Shown here one piece after another: positions 24,901 to 32,031 of a stretch of 64,000 bases of DNA. A model generated the notes under the pieces. That model saw only the letters and a program-made list of their open reading frames with translations, was not told the origin of the DNA and did not search any database. Within the stretch, counting starts at the first letter, position 1. Each line of letters opens with the position of its first letter. This DNA is from WJMD01 sp964596015 (GTDB lineage: Bacteria > Joyebacterota > Joyebacteria > Joyebacterales > Joyebacteraceae), in the NCBI GenBank assembly GCA_964596015.1, contig CAZQSB010000011.1, positions 1-64,000 of the forward strand. Reading direction: 5' to 3'. A program made the position numbers and the translations under genes.

Positions 24901-25163
24901 GACGCGATGGTCGCCGGCCCGTCCGTGCCGCGCACGTCGCCGGTGAGAACCGCGAGGCCACTGTCCTCGTAGACGGTGCCGCGTGTCCCGGAGAGAACCG
25001 CATCGCCCCGTGTGATGGTGACGTTGCCGAAGAGCTCGACGACGCGCCCCTCGGGACCCTCGCGACCCTCGACGGCATCGGCCGAGACGATGAAGCCCTC
25101 GTCGCCGTCGCCGTTCGCGGGCGCGGCGCTCAGAAGGGCGATCAGGAGGAGCATCGGGATCAC
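21903..25163 (-). CDS. lptD: LPS-assembly protein LptD with extended OstA/LptA-like N-terminal region
   Basis: Outer-membrane channel that inserts LPS, about 1086 aa from a GTG at 25163 (GAGG seven bases upstream), much longer than E. coli LptD (784). A signal peptide (MLLLIALLSAAPANG) is followed by about 480 residues of OstA/LptA-like beta-jellyroll repeats (patterns G-N-V-T-I-T-R-G-D-A, L-T-G-D-V-R, L-T-G-N-A-S-Y-A-D). Then comes the LptD barrel signature L-P-F-Y-V-F-P-I-R-K-D-R-H-S-G-F-L-I-P and N-F-G-Y-Y-W-A-P-N-D, and a long barrel with aromatic alternation. The two Cys pairs of E. coli LptD are not conserved. It is last in the accD-folC-ATPase-ROK run. Confidence 0.93.
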   Translation of the reverse strand: MIPMLLLIALLSAAPANGDGDEGFIVSADAVEGREGPEGRVVELFGNVTITRGDAVLSGTRGTVYEDSGLAVLTGDVRGTDGPATIASDSLRYYRDDELAILTGNASYADTSVTITSHRIDLHRLEEIAVFSGGVIARDADGEAELAAGRLVYDASRGEARAYDDPVLTTYDEEGEVDAVLRGVVIEMAAESEIVRAFGATRIETRDVSARSGVVTLLGEEEMIILDGDPSVRQESDRLSGGRIIVRTDEGAIERVDVTGGARADYRIEPEEPGGDFETGYVAGDSLTMYFRGGDPVRTFVAGGAESEHTIGTSGELNRLTSRTIDVRFSDGEIVRATFRGDARGSYAFVPESADEARSDTLELDNVAYASTTIDYYVPRNRIVLTGGATVEYRSTELRAGRIEFDPEEELMIASENPDLLEGGERLVGSRLGYDLTNESGAVIGGVTTFEEGLYAGDWIVRESDGSLSVRDGVYTTCAEREPHYRLVAPRMRIYLDDKVVARPVILYIGEIPVLALPFYVFPIRKDRHSGFLIPTVEFGISEDKGRFIRNFGYYWAPNDYVDFQAWADYYEATRWVGHIKTRYKLRYVLSGSVESSFTDEIAGGKRRWDLKVSHRQEFGRHWTAGASGDFRSDAAYATDTNQTIEESVNRSLHSQLWLRGTFQGLSLGVTLDRREELDRDVVSELLPKADISFSTKPLATAGADAGALRRLLSEISLGWRALAVNDRDISDGDEEVHQGLGVSASLRSGFKAFRWINLTPRLNVRANVYDRDREGNEFPTRVTYDAGMTAGTTIYGTFLPEVGPVRGIRHIIEPSASFTWTPEFERYLDEDGDDRFYSFTGFGGTPRARESLRLSLANKLQMKLASGEEVRKLDNLARLSFSSSYDFREEDRPWSDLSSSFELRPGDALSFRWSGRHDPYEDWAIQNSSLTTTLTLNGRGRTLADEPWEERIQELASPSPVDELRRQVAERARANLTAARPWNASLTFRYSRGATPGSESYWVDSSVAFSPTPKWRINYSLHYDLEAAEVASQEYTVYRDLHCWEAQFTRRYYNEEWQYYFRISVKALPELQAEVGERYLARGIR

Positions 25164-25230
25164 GGTACGGCCTCGCGTCCTCTTCGACTCCGCGAGCGGC
25201 CATCCCCGGCGTCGAGGCCCGCCCGTCGGG

Positions 25231-26181
25231 TCAGGCGCCTCCGTGCGAGGCGCGGGCAAGAAGGGCGGCGCCGACCACGCCCGCGGCGTTTCCGAGCTCG
25301 GCGAACACAAGGCGCGGCATCGGTGAAGGGCAGCCCGAGAGACGCCGCTCGAGCTCTTCCCTGGCGGGGTCCATGAGCGCGCCGCCCGCGCCCGCGACGC
25401 CGCCGCCGATAACGATGACGTCGGGGTCGAGGGTCCGGACCAGATTGGCGAGCCCTACGCCGAGATAGCGGCCCGTCTCGGCGACCGCGGCCGTCCCGAC
25501 CGCGTCGCCCGCTTCCGCCGCCCGCCCCACGTCGACCGCGCTCAGAGCGTCCCCCATCTTGCGGAGAACGGACTCCCCGCCGCCGGAGAGCAGCCGGCGG
25601 GCCCGTTCAACCATCGCTCCAGCGCTGACGAGGCCCTCGAGACACCCCCTGCCGCCGCACGCGCAGGGAATGCCGCCGATGTCGACGGTCGTGTGACCGT
25701 ACTCGGCCGCGACGCCGTGGCTCCCGCGGTAGAGACGTCCGTCCAGGATGAACCCGGCGCCGAGCCCCGTCCCGATCGTCAGCATGATCGCGTTGTGAGC
25801 GCCCCGCGCCGCGCCGACCGCGAACTCGCCGTACGCCGCCGCGTTCGCGTCGTTCTCGACGATGGTCGGGACGCCGAGGGCGTCCTTGATCTTCGCCGCC
25901 AGCGGAACGTCGTGCCACGACGGCAGGTTCGGCGAGCTGGTCACGACTCCCCGGACGTGGTCCACGAGTCCGGCGCAGCCGCATCCGGCCGCCGTCGCGC
26001 CCTCCCTCTCGATGAGAGGCGTCGCGAGCGAGGCGACGACCGACACACAGTCCGCAGGCTCGTCGCCGCTCCAGGCGCTCTCCGTGAGCTCATGCGCCTG
26101 GCCGTCGTCATCGACGACGGCCACGCGGACGTTCGTCCCACCTATGTCGATGCCGAGGGTCTTTCGCAAGGGGCCGCTCAC
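25231..26181 (-). CDS. ROK-family sugar kinase (probable glucokinase)
   Basis: 316 aa. N-terminal ATP motif L-G-I-D-I-G-G-T-N-V-R and catalytic/substrate block V-E-N-D-A-N-A-A-A-Y-G-E, with G-T-G-L-G-A-G-F and the E-Y-G-H zinc/sugar motif. The zinc-binding C-x-C-G-x-x-G-C-x-E motif (CACGGRGCLE) is intact. Glucose is the most common substrate of this subtype, but N-acetyl-sugars or mannose are possible. The start overlaps the upstream ATPase gene by four bases (ATGA), linking sugar phosphorylation with a MalK-type sugar-import ATPase. Confidence 0.9.
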   Translation of the reverse strand: MSGPLRKTLGIDIGGTNVRVAVVDDDGQAHELTESAWSGDEPADCVSVVASLATPLIEREGATAAGCGCAGLVDHVRGVVTSSPNLPSWHDVPLAAKIKDALGVPTIVENDANAAAYGEFAVGAARGAHNAIMLTIGTGLGAGFILDGRLYRGSHGVAAEYGHTTVDIGGIPCACGGRGCLEGLVSAGAMVERARRLLSGGGESVLRKMGDALSAVDVGRAAEAGDAVGTAAVAETGRYLGVGLANLVRTLDPDVIVIGGGVAGAGGALMDPAREELERRLSGCPSPMPRLVFAELGNAAGVVGAALLARASHGGA

Positions 26182-27293
26182 TCCTCCCGGTCGCCGACCA
26201 GCGTCCGGCCGCTCTCCTTCTCGAAGAAGTGGGCGCTGTCCATGTCGATGGCCAGGTCGAGCGTGGAGTTGACCTCGGGCGGCTCCCGGACGTCGATCCT
26301 CGCCACCATGTCCTGACCGCCGAGCTTGAAGTACAGGTATATCTCGTTGCCCATCGGCTCGACCACGTCGATCGTCGCGGAGATGCGGGTGCTGTTCTCG
26401 ATCCGGTCCTCGTCCGACACGTCGTAGATGTCCTCCGGACGGATGCCGAAGACGACCTCGCTCTCGGTCCCGCCGAGCCCGGCCGCGCGGGCCGGGGGCA
26501 CGACGGCGTCCACGCCTTCGGATACGAAGCGGATGGTCCCGTTCTCGCGCTCGAGCTTCCCCTCGATGAAGTTCATCGCCGGACTTCCGATGAACCCCGC
26601 AACGAAGCGGTTGATAGGTCGCTGGTAGATCTCGAGCGGTTTCGCCGCCTGCTGCGCCAGGCCGTCCTTGAGCACGACGATGCGGCTTCCCATCGTCATG
26701 GCCTCGGTCTGGTCGTGCGTGACGTAGATGATCGTAGCCTTGAGACGCTCGTGCAGCTTCGAGATCTCCGTCCGCGTCTGAACGCGGAGCTTCGCGTCGA
26801 GGTTCGAAAGGGGCTCGTCGAAGAGAAAGACCTTGGGCTTCCGGACGATGGCGCGTCCGACGGCGACGCGCTGGCGCTGACCGCCGGAGAGTGCCTTCGG
26901 ACGGCGGTCCAGCAGCTTCTCGATCCCCAGGATCTCGGCGGCCTCGTGCACGCGCTCGTCGATCTCATCCTTCGGGAGCTTCCTGAGCTTCAGCCCGAAC
27001 GCCATGTTGTCGTAGACCGACATGTGCGGGTAGAGAGCGTAGTTCTGGAACACCATGGCGATGTCGCGGTCCTTCGGCGGGACGTCGTTGACGAGGCGGT
27101 CGTCGATGAAGATCTCGCCCTCGGTGACCTCCTCGAGTCCGGCGACCATGCGGAGCAGAGTCGACTTTCCGCATCCCGACGGACCGACGAGAACGACGAA
27201 CTCGCGGTCCTCGACCTCGAGGCTCACGTCTTCCACGGCGACCACCTCGCCGTCGAAGATCTTCGTCACGTTCTTGAGGACAACGTTCGCCAT
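26178..27293 (-). CDS. MalK/UgpC-type carbohydrate ABC-transporter ATPase
   Basis: 371 aa. Walker A GPSGCGKST, signature LSGGQRQRVAVGRAIV, Walker B VFLFDEPLSNLD, switch H in VTHD, and two TOBE-type OB domains at the C-terminus (about 245-371) as in MalK/UgpC/MsmK. The regulatory domain makes it a subunit of a sugar or glycerol-phosphate importer. No permease or binding protein lies nearby, so it may serve several transporters as MsmK does. Followed immediately by the ROK kinase gene. Confidence 0.92.
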   Translation of the reverse strand: MANVVLKNVTKIFDGEVVAVEDVSLEVEDREFVVLVGPSGCGKSTLLRMVAGLEEVTEGEIFIDDRLVNDVPPKDRDIAMVFQNYALYPHMSVYDNMAFGLKLRKLPKDEIDERVHEAAEILGIEKLLDRRPKALSGGQRQRVAVGRAIVRKPKVFLFDEPLSNLDAKLRVQTRTEISKLHERLKATIIYVTHDQTEAMTMGSRIVVLKDGLAQQAAKPLEIYQRPINRFVAGFIGSPAMNFIEGKLERENGTIRFVSEGVDAVVPPARAAGLGGTESEVVFGIRPEDIYDVSDEDRIENSTRISATIDVVEPMGNEIYLYFKLGGQDMVARIDVREPPEVNSTLDLAIDMDSAHFFEKESGRTLVGDREE

Positions 27294-27314
27294 GATGCTC
27301 CTCCCCCGGGGGGC

Positions 27315-28631
27315 CTACGCTTCAAGAGCCTGTCCGACTCCCAGACTCGTCATGACGTCGCCAACAGTGTAGTGGGAACCCGTCACGAGGACAAGGTCGC
27401 CCTCCCGGGCCGACGAGATGGCCTGTTCGATGGCCGCCCCGGGTGAGGGGACCGCCCGGGCCTCGATGCCGAGGTCCCTCGCGACGGCCGCCACCTCCTC
27501 GGCGTCGGCCGCACGACCCGTGGACGGAGCCGTCGTGATCAGGAGGTCGGCGTAGTCGGCGAGCGCCGCAACGAACCCCCTGACGTCCTTGTCTCCCATG
27601 ATGCCGAGCACGATGATCATCTTCTCGTATTTGAAGACCTCGCCCACGGAGACCATGAGCGCGTGGGCGCCGTCCGGGTTGTGCGCGACGTCGGCGACGA
27701 TCGTAGGTCGCCTGTCGATGATCTGCATCCTCCCGAGGCAGCTCGCCTCGACGAGCCCTCTCCTGAGCGAGGCCTCGGACAGCTTCACGAGTTCGAGGCG
27801 CATGAGCTCATGCAGCGAGACCAGCGCGACACGGGTGTTCTCGAGCTGGAAACCGCCGAGCATCGAAATGGAGAGATCCTCGTACGTGCGGTCGCCGTAC
27901 GCGAACGAGAACGTGCTGCCGTTCGTGGAAACCTCGATCCCCGAGAGCGTCGACGCGTCCCTGACATCGACGAAGCGCGCCTTTCGCGCCGCCGCGACGC
28001 CGCGGACGACCTCGAGCGCGTCCCCCTCCGCTCCGCAGACGACAACGCCGCCCTCGCGGACGATCCCGGCCTTTTCCGCCGCGATGGCTGCGACGCTCCC
28101 GCCGAGGACGTCGGCGTGGTCGATGGCCACCCTGGTGATGACCGACAGCGCCGAATCGAGCGCGTTGGTCGCGTCGAGGCGACCTCCGAGACCGACCTCG
28201 GCGACGACGATGTCGACCCCCTCCTCCGCGAAGTAGACCGCCGCGGCGGCCGTCGTGATCTCGAAGAAGGTCGCTTCGATCTCGAGCGCCGCCGGCTTCA
28301 GTCTGTTCACGATGTCCACGACGCGCTCGGGCATGATCGCCCTGCCGTCGACCGACATGCGCTCGACGAAGTTCGTGACATGGGGCGACATGTAGAGCCC
28401 GGTCCGGAGGCCGTGTTCCGTCAGGACGGACGCGATGAGGCAGGCCGTCGACCCCTTCCCGTTCGTCCCGCCGACGTGCACGATGCGGAACTTCCTGTGG
28501 GGCGAGCCGACGGACGCGAGAAGCCGCTCCACGCGCTCGAGCCCGGGCTTCATGACGAAGCGGTGTCTGGCGAAGAGCCAGTCGAGACACGCCCGGTACG
28601 AGCTAAAGCCCTTGTCGTCTGGCCTGTCCAA
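27315..28631 (-). CDS. folC: Bifunctional folylpolyglutamate synthase/dihydrofolate synthase
   Basis: 438 aa Mur-ligase-type enzyme that adds glutamate to dihydropteroate and folates. P-loop HVGGTNGKGST, motif S-P-H-V-T-N-F-V-E-R (the folate loop), E-V-G-L-G-G-R-L-D-A-T-N, and D-V-A-H-N-P-D-G-A. The start overlaps the end of accD by 29 bases, as accD-folC pairs do in many bacteria. Confidence 0.95.
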   Translation of the reverse strand: MDRPDDKGFSSYRACLDWLFARHRFVMKPGLERVERLLASVGSPHRKFRIVHVGGTNGKGSTACLIASVLTEHGLRTGLYMSPHVTNFVERMSVDGRAIMPERVVDIVNRLKPAALEIEATFFEITTAAAAVYFAEEGVDIVVAEVGLGGRLDATNALDSALSVITRVAIDHADVLGGSVAAIAAEKAGIVREGGVVVCGAEGDALEVVRGVAAARKARFVDVRDASTLSGIEVSTNGSTFSFAYGDRTYEDLSISMLGGFQLENTRVALVSLHELMRLELVKLSEASLRRGLVEASCLGRMQIIDRRPTIVADVAHNPDGAHALMVSVGEVFKYEKMIIVLGIMGDKDVRGFVAALADYADLLITTAPSTGRAADAEEVAAVARDLGIEARAVPSPGAAIEQAISSAREGDLVLVTGSHYTVGDVMTSLGVGQALEA

Positions 28632-29502
28632 GTGCGTCCTCCGTCTCGTCCCGGTCCTCGCCGAAGAAGCCGAGGAGTCTGACGATCCTGTTCTTTAGTT
28701 CCTTCCTGTGAACGACCATGTCGACCATGCCGTGTTCCAGCAGGAACTCGGAGCGCTGGAATCCCTCCGGCAGCTCAGCGCGGATCGTCTGCTGAATGAC
28801 CCGCGGTCCGGCGAAGCCGATGAGTGCGCCGGGCTCGGCGATGATGATGTCGCCCAGCGAGGCGAAGCTCGCGGTGACCCCGCCCGTCGTCGGATGGGCC
28901 TGTATGGCGATGTGGAGAAGTCCCTCGTCGTGGAAGTGAGCGAGCATCGCGCTCGTCTTCGCCATCTGCATGAGCGAGAGGATGCCCTCCTGCATGCGCG
29001 CGCCCCCGGTGCTCGAGAGCGTGACGAGCGGTACACGCTCCTCGATGGCCATCCGGGTGAGCCGCGCGAGCTTCTCCCCCATCACCGACCCCATGCTCCC
29101 TCCGAGGAAGCGGAAGTCGAGGATCCCGAGCATGACGAGGTGACCTTCCATGCGGCCGCTTCCCGTCACGACCGCCGACTTCTGGCCTGTCTTCTTTCTC
29201 GCGGACGCGAGACGCTCCGTGTACTTCATGCTGTCGACGAACCCCAGCGGGTCGACAGCCTCGAGTCCCGAGAGGAGCTCGACGAAGCTGCCCGGGTCGG
29301 TCAGGATGTCGCGGTACTGGAGCGCCGAGATACGGAAGTGGTACCCGCACGAAGGACAGGTCCAGAGGTTCCGCTCGAGCTCCTTGTGGTAGATGATCTC
29401 GCCGCAGGCGTCGCACTTCCGCCACAGGCCGTCGGGCACCTCCCTCTTGGCCGTCTCCTTGATGCCCGGCTTGCGGCGTCTCAGCCAGGATAACCCGTCC
29501 AT
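28603..29502 (-). CDS. accD: Acetyl-CoA carboxylase carboxyltransferase beta subunit
   Basis: 299 aa. N-terminal zinc ribbon C-D-A-C-G ... C-P-S-C-G (Cys around 33, 36, 52 and 55), then the crotonase-like carboxyltransferase fold with G-S-G-R-M-E-G and G-G-A-R-M-Q-E-G-I-L-S-L-M-Q-M-A-K. The start at 29502 begins MDGLSWLRRR; the longer frame upstream is leader. No accA is adjacent. This is the first gene of a five-gene run that ends with lptD. Confidence 0.96.
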   Translation of the reverse strand: MDGLSWLRRRKPGIKETAKREVPDGLWRKCDACGEIIYHKELERNLWTCPSCGYHFRISALQYRDILTDPGSFVELLSGLEAVDPLGFVDSMKYTERLASARKKTGQKSAVVTGSGRMEGHLVMLGILDFRFLGGSMGSVMGEKLARLTRMAIEERVPLVTLSSTGGARMQEGILSLMQMAKTSAMLAHFHDEGLLHIAIQAHPTTGGVTASFASLGDIIIAEPGALIGFAGPRVIQQTIRAELPEGFQRSEFLLEHGMVDMVVHRKELKNRIVRLLGFFGEDRDETEDALGQARRQGL

Positions 29503-29616
29503 GGACAGGACCTCCAGATCTCGTCGGTTTTCGAGCCCTCCCGGGTCGCTTTCGTCCCGGGTCCCGCAGCGGGAGCGCACGGAGCCCCGCTCAGGCGCCG
29601 GGGCGCCGGAACCTTC

Positions 29617-29644
29617 ATTATAGACGTTCGACCACGCCTGTCAC
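29617..29644 (-). promoter_or_regulatory. Sigma-70-type promoter for accD operon, inside the end of pnp
   Basis: Minus-strand GTGACA (29644-29639), 16-base spacer, TATAAT (29622-29617): 5/6 and 6/6 matches. It overlaps the last codons of the nucleoside phosphorylase gene. Transcription would start near 29610, giving a leader of about 107 bases with GC-rich inverted repeats (for example GGCGCC-rich at 29594-29610). Confidence 0.75.
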
Positions 29645-30412
29645 GAGCGAAAGCAGGCGGTCGGCGCCCGCGCGTCCGGTCTTGAGAACCTCCTCGTGCG
29701 TGGTCTCTTCGGATACTCCGGGGAGCGGGATGTTCGTGATGAGGGCGACTCCGAGGACTTCGAGGCCCAGTCGAACGGCCTCCGCGGCCTCGCTGACGGT
29801 CGACATGCCGATCGCCTGAGCGCCGATCCAGCGGGCGAAGCCGATCTCGGCCGGCGTCTCGTACGACGGGCCGAGCACCCCCAGGTAGACGCCGTCGCGC
29901 ACGACGACGCCGCGCTCGAAGGCGACGGCGCGGGCGAGGTCCCTCAGGCGCCCTGAGTAGGCGCCCGCCGCCCGGAACGTGCGTCCGGGGACGGCCCTTC
30001 CCCAGATGAGACCGATCTGGTCGGCGATCAGCATGAGATCGCCGACGGCGAACCCGGGATCGATGCCGCCCGAGGCGTTCGTGAGAATGAGCGTCCTCGC
30101 TCCGAGCGCCGCGATGAGGGAGACGCCGAACGTGACCTCGTCGACGCTTCGGCCCTCGTAGTAATGGACCCTGCCGGCCAGCGCGGCGATGCGGCGGCCG
30201 CCCAGGCATCCGGCCACTATCTCCCCGCGGTGTCCGAAGACGCCGGAGACGGGCGCGCCGGGAACCTCACGGAGCGGTATCGACACGGCCTCCGCAAGGC
30301 CGTCGGCGAAGGTCGAGAGCCCCGAGCCGAGCACGATGCCCACCTCCGGGGAACCGATGCCCCTTTCTCTGAGCGCTCCGGCGGCCGCGTCGAGCGTCGT
30401 CGGACCTCTCAC
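29618..30412 (-). CDS. Purine-nucleoside phosphorylase (trimeric PNP/MTAP type)
   Basis: About 264 aa. Phosphorolysis of purine nucleosides. N-terminal phosphate loop V-G-I-V-L-G-S-G-L, G-H-R-G, the family block A-L-A-G-R-V-H-Y-Y-E-G, T-N-A-S-G-G-I, the specificity loop G-P-S-Y-E-T-P-A-E-I, and G-M-S-T-V-S-E. This is the PNP I (inosine/guanosine) form; the N-terminal Asn/Glu pattern cannot assign substrate fully. The GTG at 30412 overlaps the rimI stop (GTGA), which settles the start. Confidence 0.9.
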   Translation of the reverse strand: MRGPTTLDAAAGALRERGIGSPEVGIVLGSGLSTFADGLAEAVSIPLREVPGAPVSGVFGHRGEIVAGCLGGRRIAALAGRVHYYEGRSVDEVTFGVSLIAALGARTLILTNASGGIDPGFAVGDLMLIADQIGLIWGRAVPGRTFRAAGAYSGRLRDLARAVAFERGVVVRDGVYLGVLGPSYETPAEIGFARWIGAQAIGMSTVSEAAEAVRLGLEVLGVALITNIPLPGVSEETTHEEVLKTGRAGADRLLSLVTGVVERL

Positions 30413-30867
30413 TCCGCGTCCTCCCCCAGATCGAGCGCCATGACGATCGCGTCCTCCCCGTTGTCGGAGTAGTATCCGCGCCTCACGCCGATGCGGCGGA
30501 AACCGAAGGAGTCGTAGAGCCTCGTCGCGCGTTCGTTGGAGCGCCGGACCTCGAGCGCGGCCCACGTGACGCCGCGCGCGGCGGCGTCCTGGAGCGAGCG
30601 CTCAACGAGCGCTCGGGCCACTCCCTTGCCCTGGAACGCGGGCGCGACGGCCACGTTCCCGATGTGGAGCTCGTCCTCCACGACCCACGATACGAGATAT
30701 CCGACGACCCGTCCTCCGGCCAGAGCGGTCCACGAGACCGACGCCCCGACGGCCAGTCCCTCCCGGAAGGCGCTCAGGCTCCAGGGCGTCGAGAAGACCG
30801 TCTCCTCGATCCTCTCGATGGCCTCAAGATCCCCCGGCTCCATCGGCCGGACCGTCAGGTCGCTCAT
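30409..30867 (-). CDS. rimI: Ribosomal-protein-S18-alanine N-acetyltransferase RimI
   Basis: 152 aa GNAT acetyltransferase. Acetyl-CoA motif A reads V-A-V-A-P-A-F-Q-G-K-G-V-A-R-A-L, and the C-terminal Y-D-S-F-G-F-R-R-I-G-V-R-R-G-Y-Y is the RimI hallmark. The ATG at 30867 overlaps the tsaB stop by four bases, as in many bacteria where rimI follows tsaB. Confidence 0.94.
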   Translation of the reverse strand: MSDLTVRPMEPGDLEAIERIEETVFSTPWSLSAFREGLAVGASVSWTALAGGRVVGYLVSWVVEDELHIGNVAVAPAFQGKGVARALVERSLQDAAARGVTWAALEVRRSNERATRLYDSFGFRRIGVRRGYYSDNGEDAIVMALDLGEDAE

Positions 30868-31535
30868 CCGGCCGTCCCCGGCGGCTTCGTGGCTCCCGCG
30901 CCGCGGACGTAGACGGGCTCGACCCGCTCGAGCGGGGTGCGCGGTTCCCCGCGCGCGATGCGCGCGAGCGTCAGGGGATCGGGTCGCGTCGGCGCGTGCG
31001 TGTCGATGGCCGCACGTTCCCCGAAGACCTCGGCGATCGTCTCGGCGTACGCCGCGGCGCCCCCGCCGACGAAGCCGAGCGTTCCATCGACCGGCGGGAA
31101 CGCGCGGAGAAGTTCGTCCGGAGGGCACGCGATGTCCTGAAGGAGTCGCGTGTCCCCGTCGAAGAGCGCGGCGTAGACCTCGCCGCGTCTGGCGTCGATG
31201 AGCGGCGCGACCGGTCCGGAGCGCCCGGACGAGAGCGCGAGGGCCCGGAGCGTCGAGACCGGCACGACGGGTATCCCAGTCGCCGCCGCGAGCCCCTTGG
31301 CCGTGGCCATACCCACCCTGAGACCTGTGAAGCGGCCGGGGCCGGCCGAGACGGCGATGAGGTCGAGGTCGCCGGGGGCGGATCCGCCGGCGCCGAGAAC
31401 GTCGAGCACAAGCTCGAGGAACTCGACCTCGCGGCCGCGGCCCGCTTCGGCGCTCCTCTCGCCGGCGACCCGATCGTCCACGACGAGCCCGGCCGTCTCG
31501 AGCGAGGTCGATGTCTCGACGGTCAGGATCCGCAC
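30864..31535 (-). CDS. tsaB: tRNA threonylcarbamoyladenosine biosynthesis protein TsaB
   Basis: 223 aa. Non-catalytic partner of TsaD in making t6A37 in ANN-decoding tRNAs. N-terminal ASKHA strand I-L-T-V-E-T-S-T, and the characteristic S-A-G-P-G-R-F-T-G-L-R-V-G-M-A-T-A-K-G-L (shown dashed) that is unmistakable for TsaB. It overlaps the end of tsaE by 13 bases. The TsaD gene is not in the window. Confidence 0.95.
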   Translation of the reverse strand: MRILTVETSTSLETAGLVVDDRVAGERSAEAGRGREVEFLELVLDVLGAGGSAPGDLDLIAVSAGPGRFTGLRVGMATAKGLAAATGIPVVPVSTLRALALSSGRSGPVAPLIDARRGEVYAALFDGDTRLLQDIACPPDELLRAFPPVDGTLGFVGGGAAAYAETIAEVFGERAAIDTHAPTRPDPLTLARIARGEPRTPLERVEPVYVRGAGATKPPGTAG

Positions 31536-32011
31536 GGCCGCTCCCGTTCGGAGGAGGCGCAGAGCGCCGAGAGAAGTGCAGCAGAACGCGGGCCGGTCGC
31601 CGTGAGCTGGAGTTCGCGGCCGGTTCCCTCGAGGAAGGAGAAGGCGACCTCCAGCCTGTCCTCAGGGAGCAGGTCGCCCGCCCGCTCGGCCCACTCGACG
31701 ACGGTCACGCCGTCCGACCAGAAGAGCTCGCGGTAGCCCAGCGACTCGACCGCGGCCGGATCGCCGAGTCTGTAGAGGTCGACATGCTGAATGGGAAGCC
31801 GGCCGGCGTACTCGTTGACGATGACGAAAGTGGGACTCGAGACGACGTCTCCGCTTCCGAGTCCCGCGGCCAGACCCTGGGCGAAGACGGTCTTCCCGCT
31901 TCCCAGGTCGCCCACAAGAGCTATGAGATCGCCCTCGCGGACCAGAGCGCCCACGCGCCGCCCGAGCTCCCTGGTCTCGTCCGCGGACGCTGTCTCGACT
32001 GCCCGCGTCAT
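31523..32011 (-). CDS. tsaE: tRNA t6A biosynthesis ATPase TsaE
   Basis: 162 aa P-loop ATPase that binds TsaB-TsaD and drives turnover. Walker A G-D-L-G-S-G-K-T-V, S-S-P-T-F-V-I-V-N-E-Y, the H-V-D-L-Y-R-L block, and V-V-E-W-A-E-R. The ATG at 32011 is the first plausible start; the longer frame into the upstream gene is a shadow. It follows the PorX-like gene by 20 bases and is coupled to tsaB. Confidence 0.94.
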   Translation of the reverse strand: MTRAVETASADETRELGRRVGALVREGDLIALVGDLGSGKTVFAQGLAAGLGSGDVVSSPTFVIVNEYAGRLPIQHVDLYRLGDPAAVESLGYRELFWSDGVTVVEWAERAGDLLPEDRLEVAFSFLEGTGRELQLTATGPRSAALLSALCASSERERPCGS

Positions 32012-32031
32012 CAGGCCGGGTCCGTCCTCCG

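Noticed and set aside
29594..29610. GC-rich palindromes as an insertion or attachment site
   Set aside because: No flanking duplications or transposase; fits leader or terminator structure.
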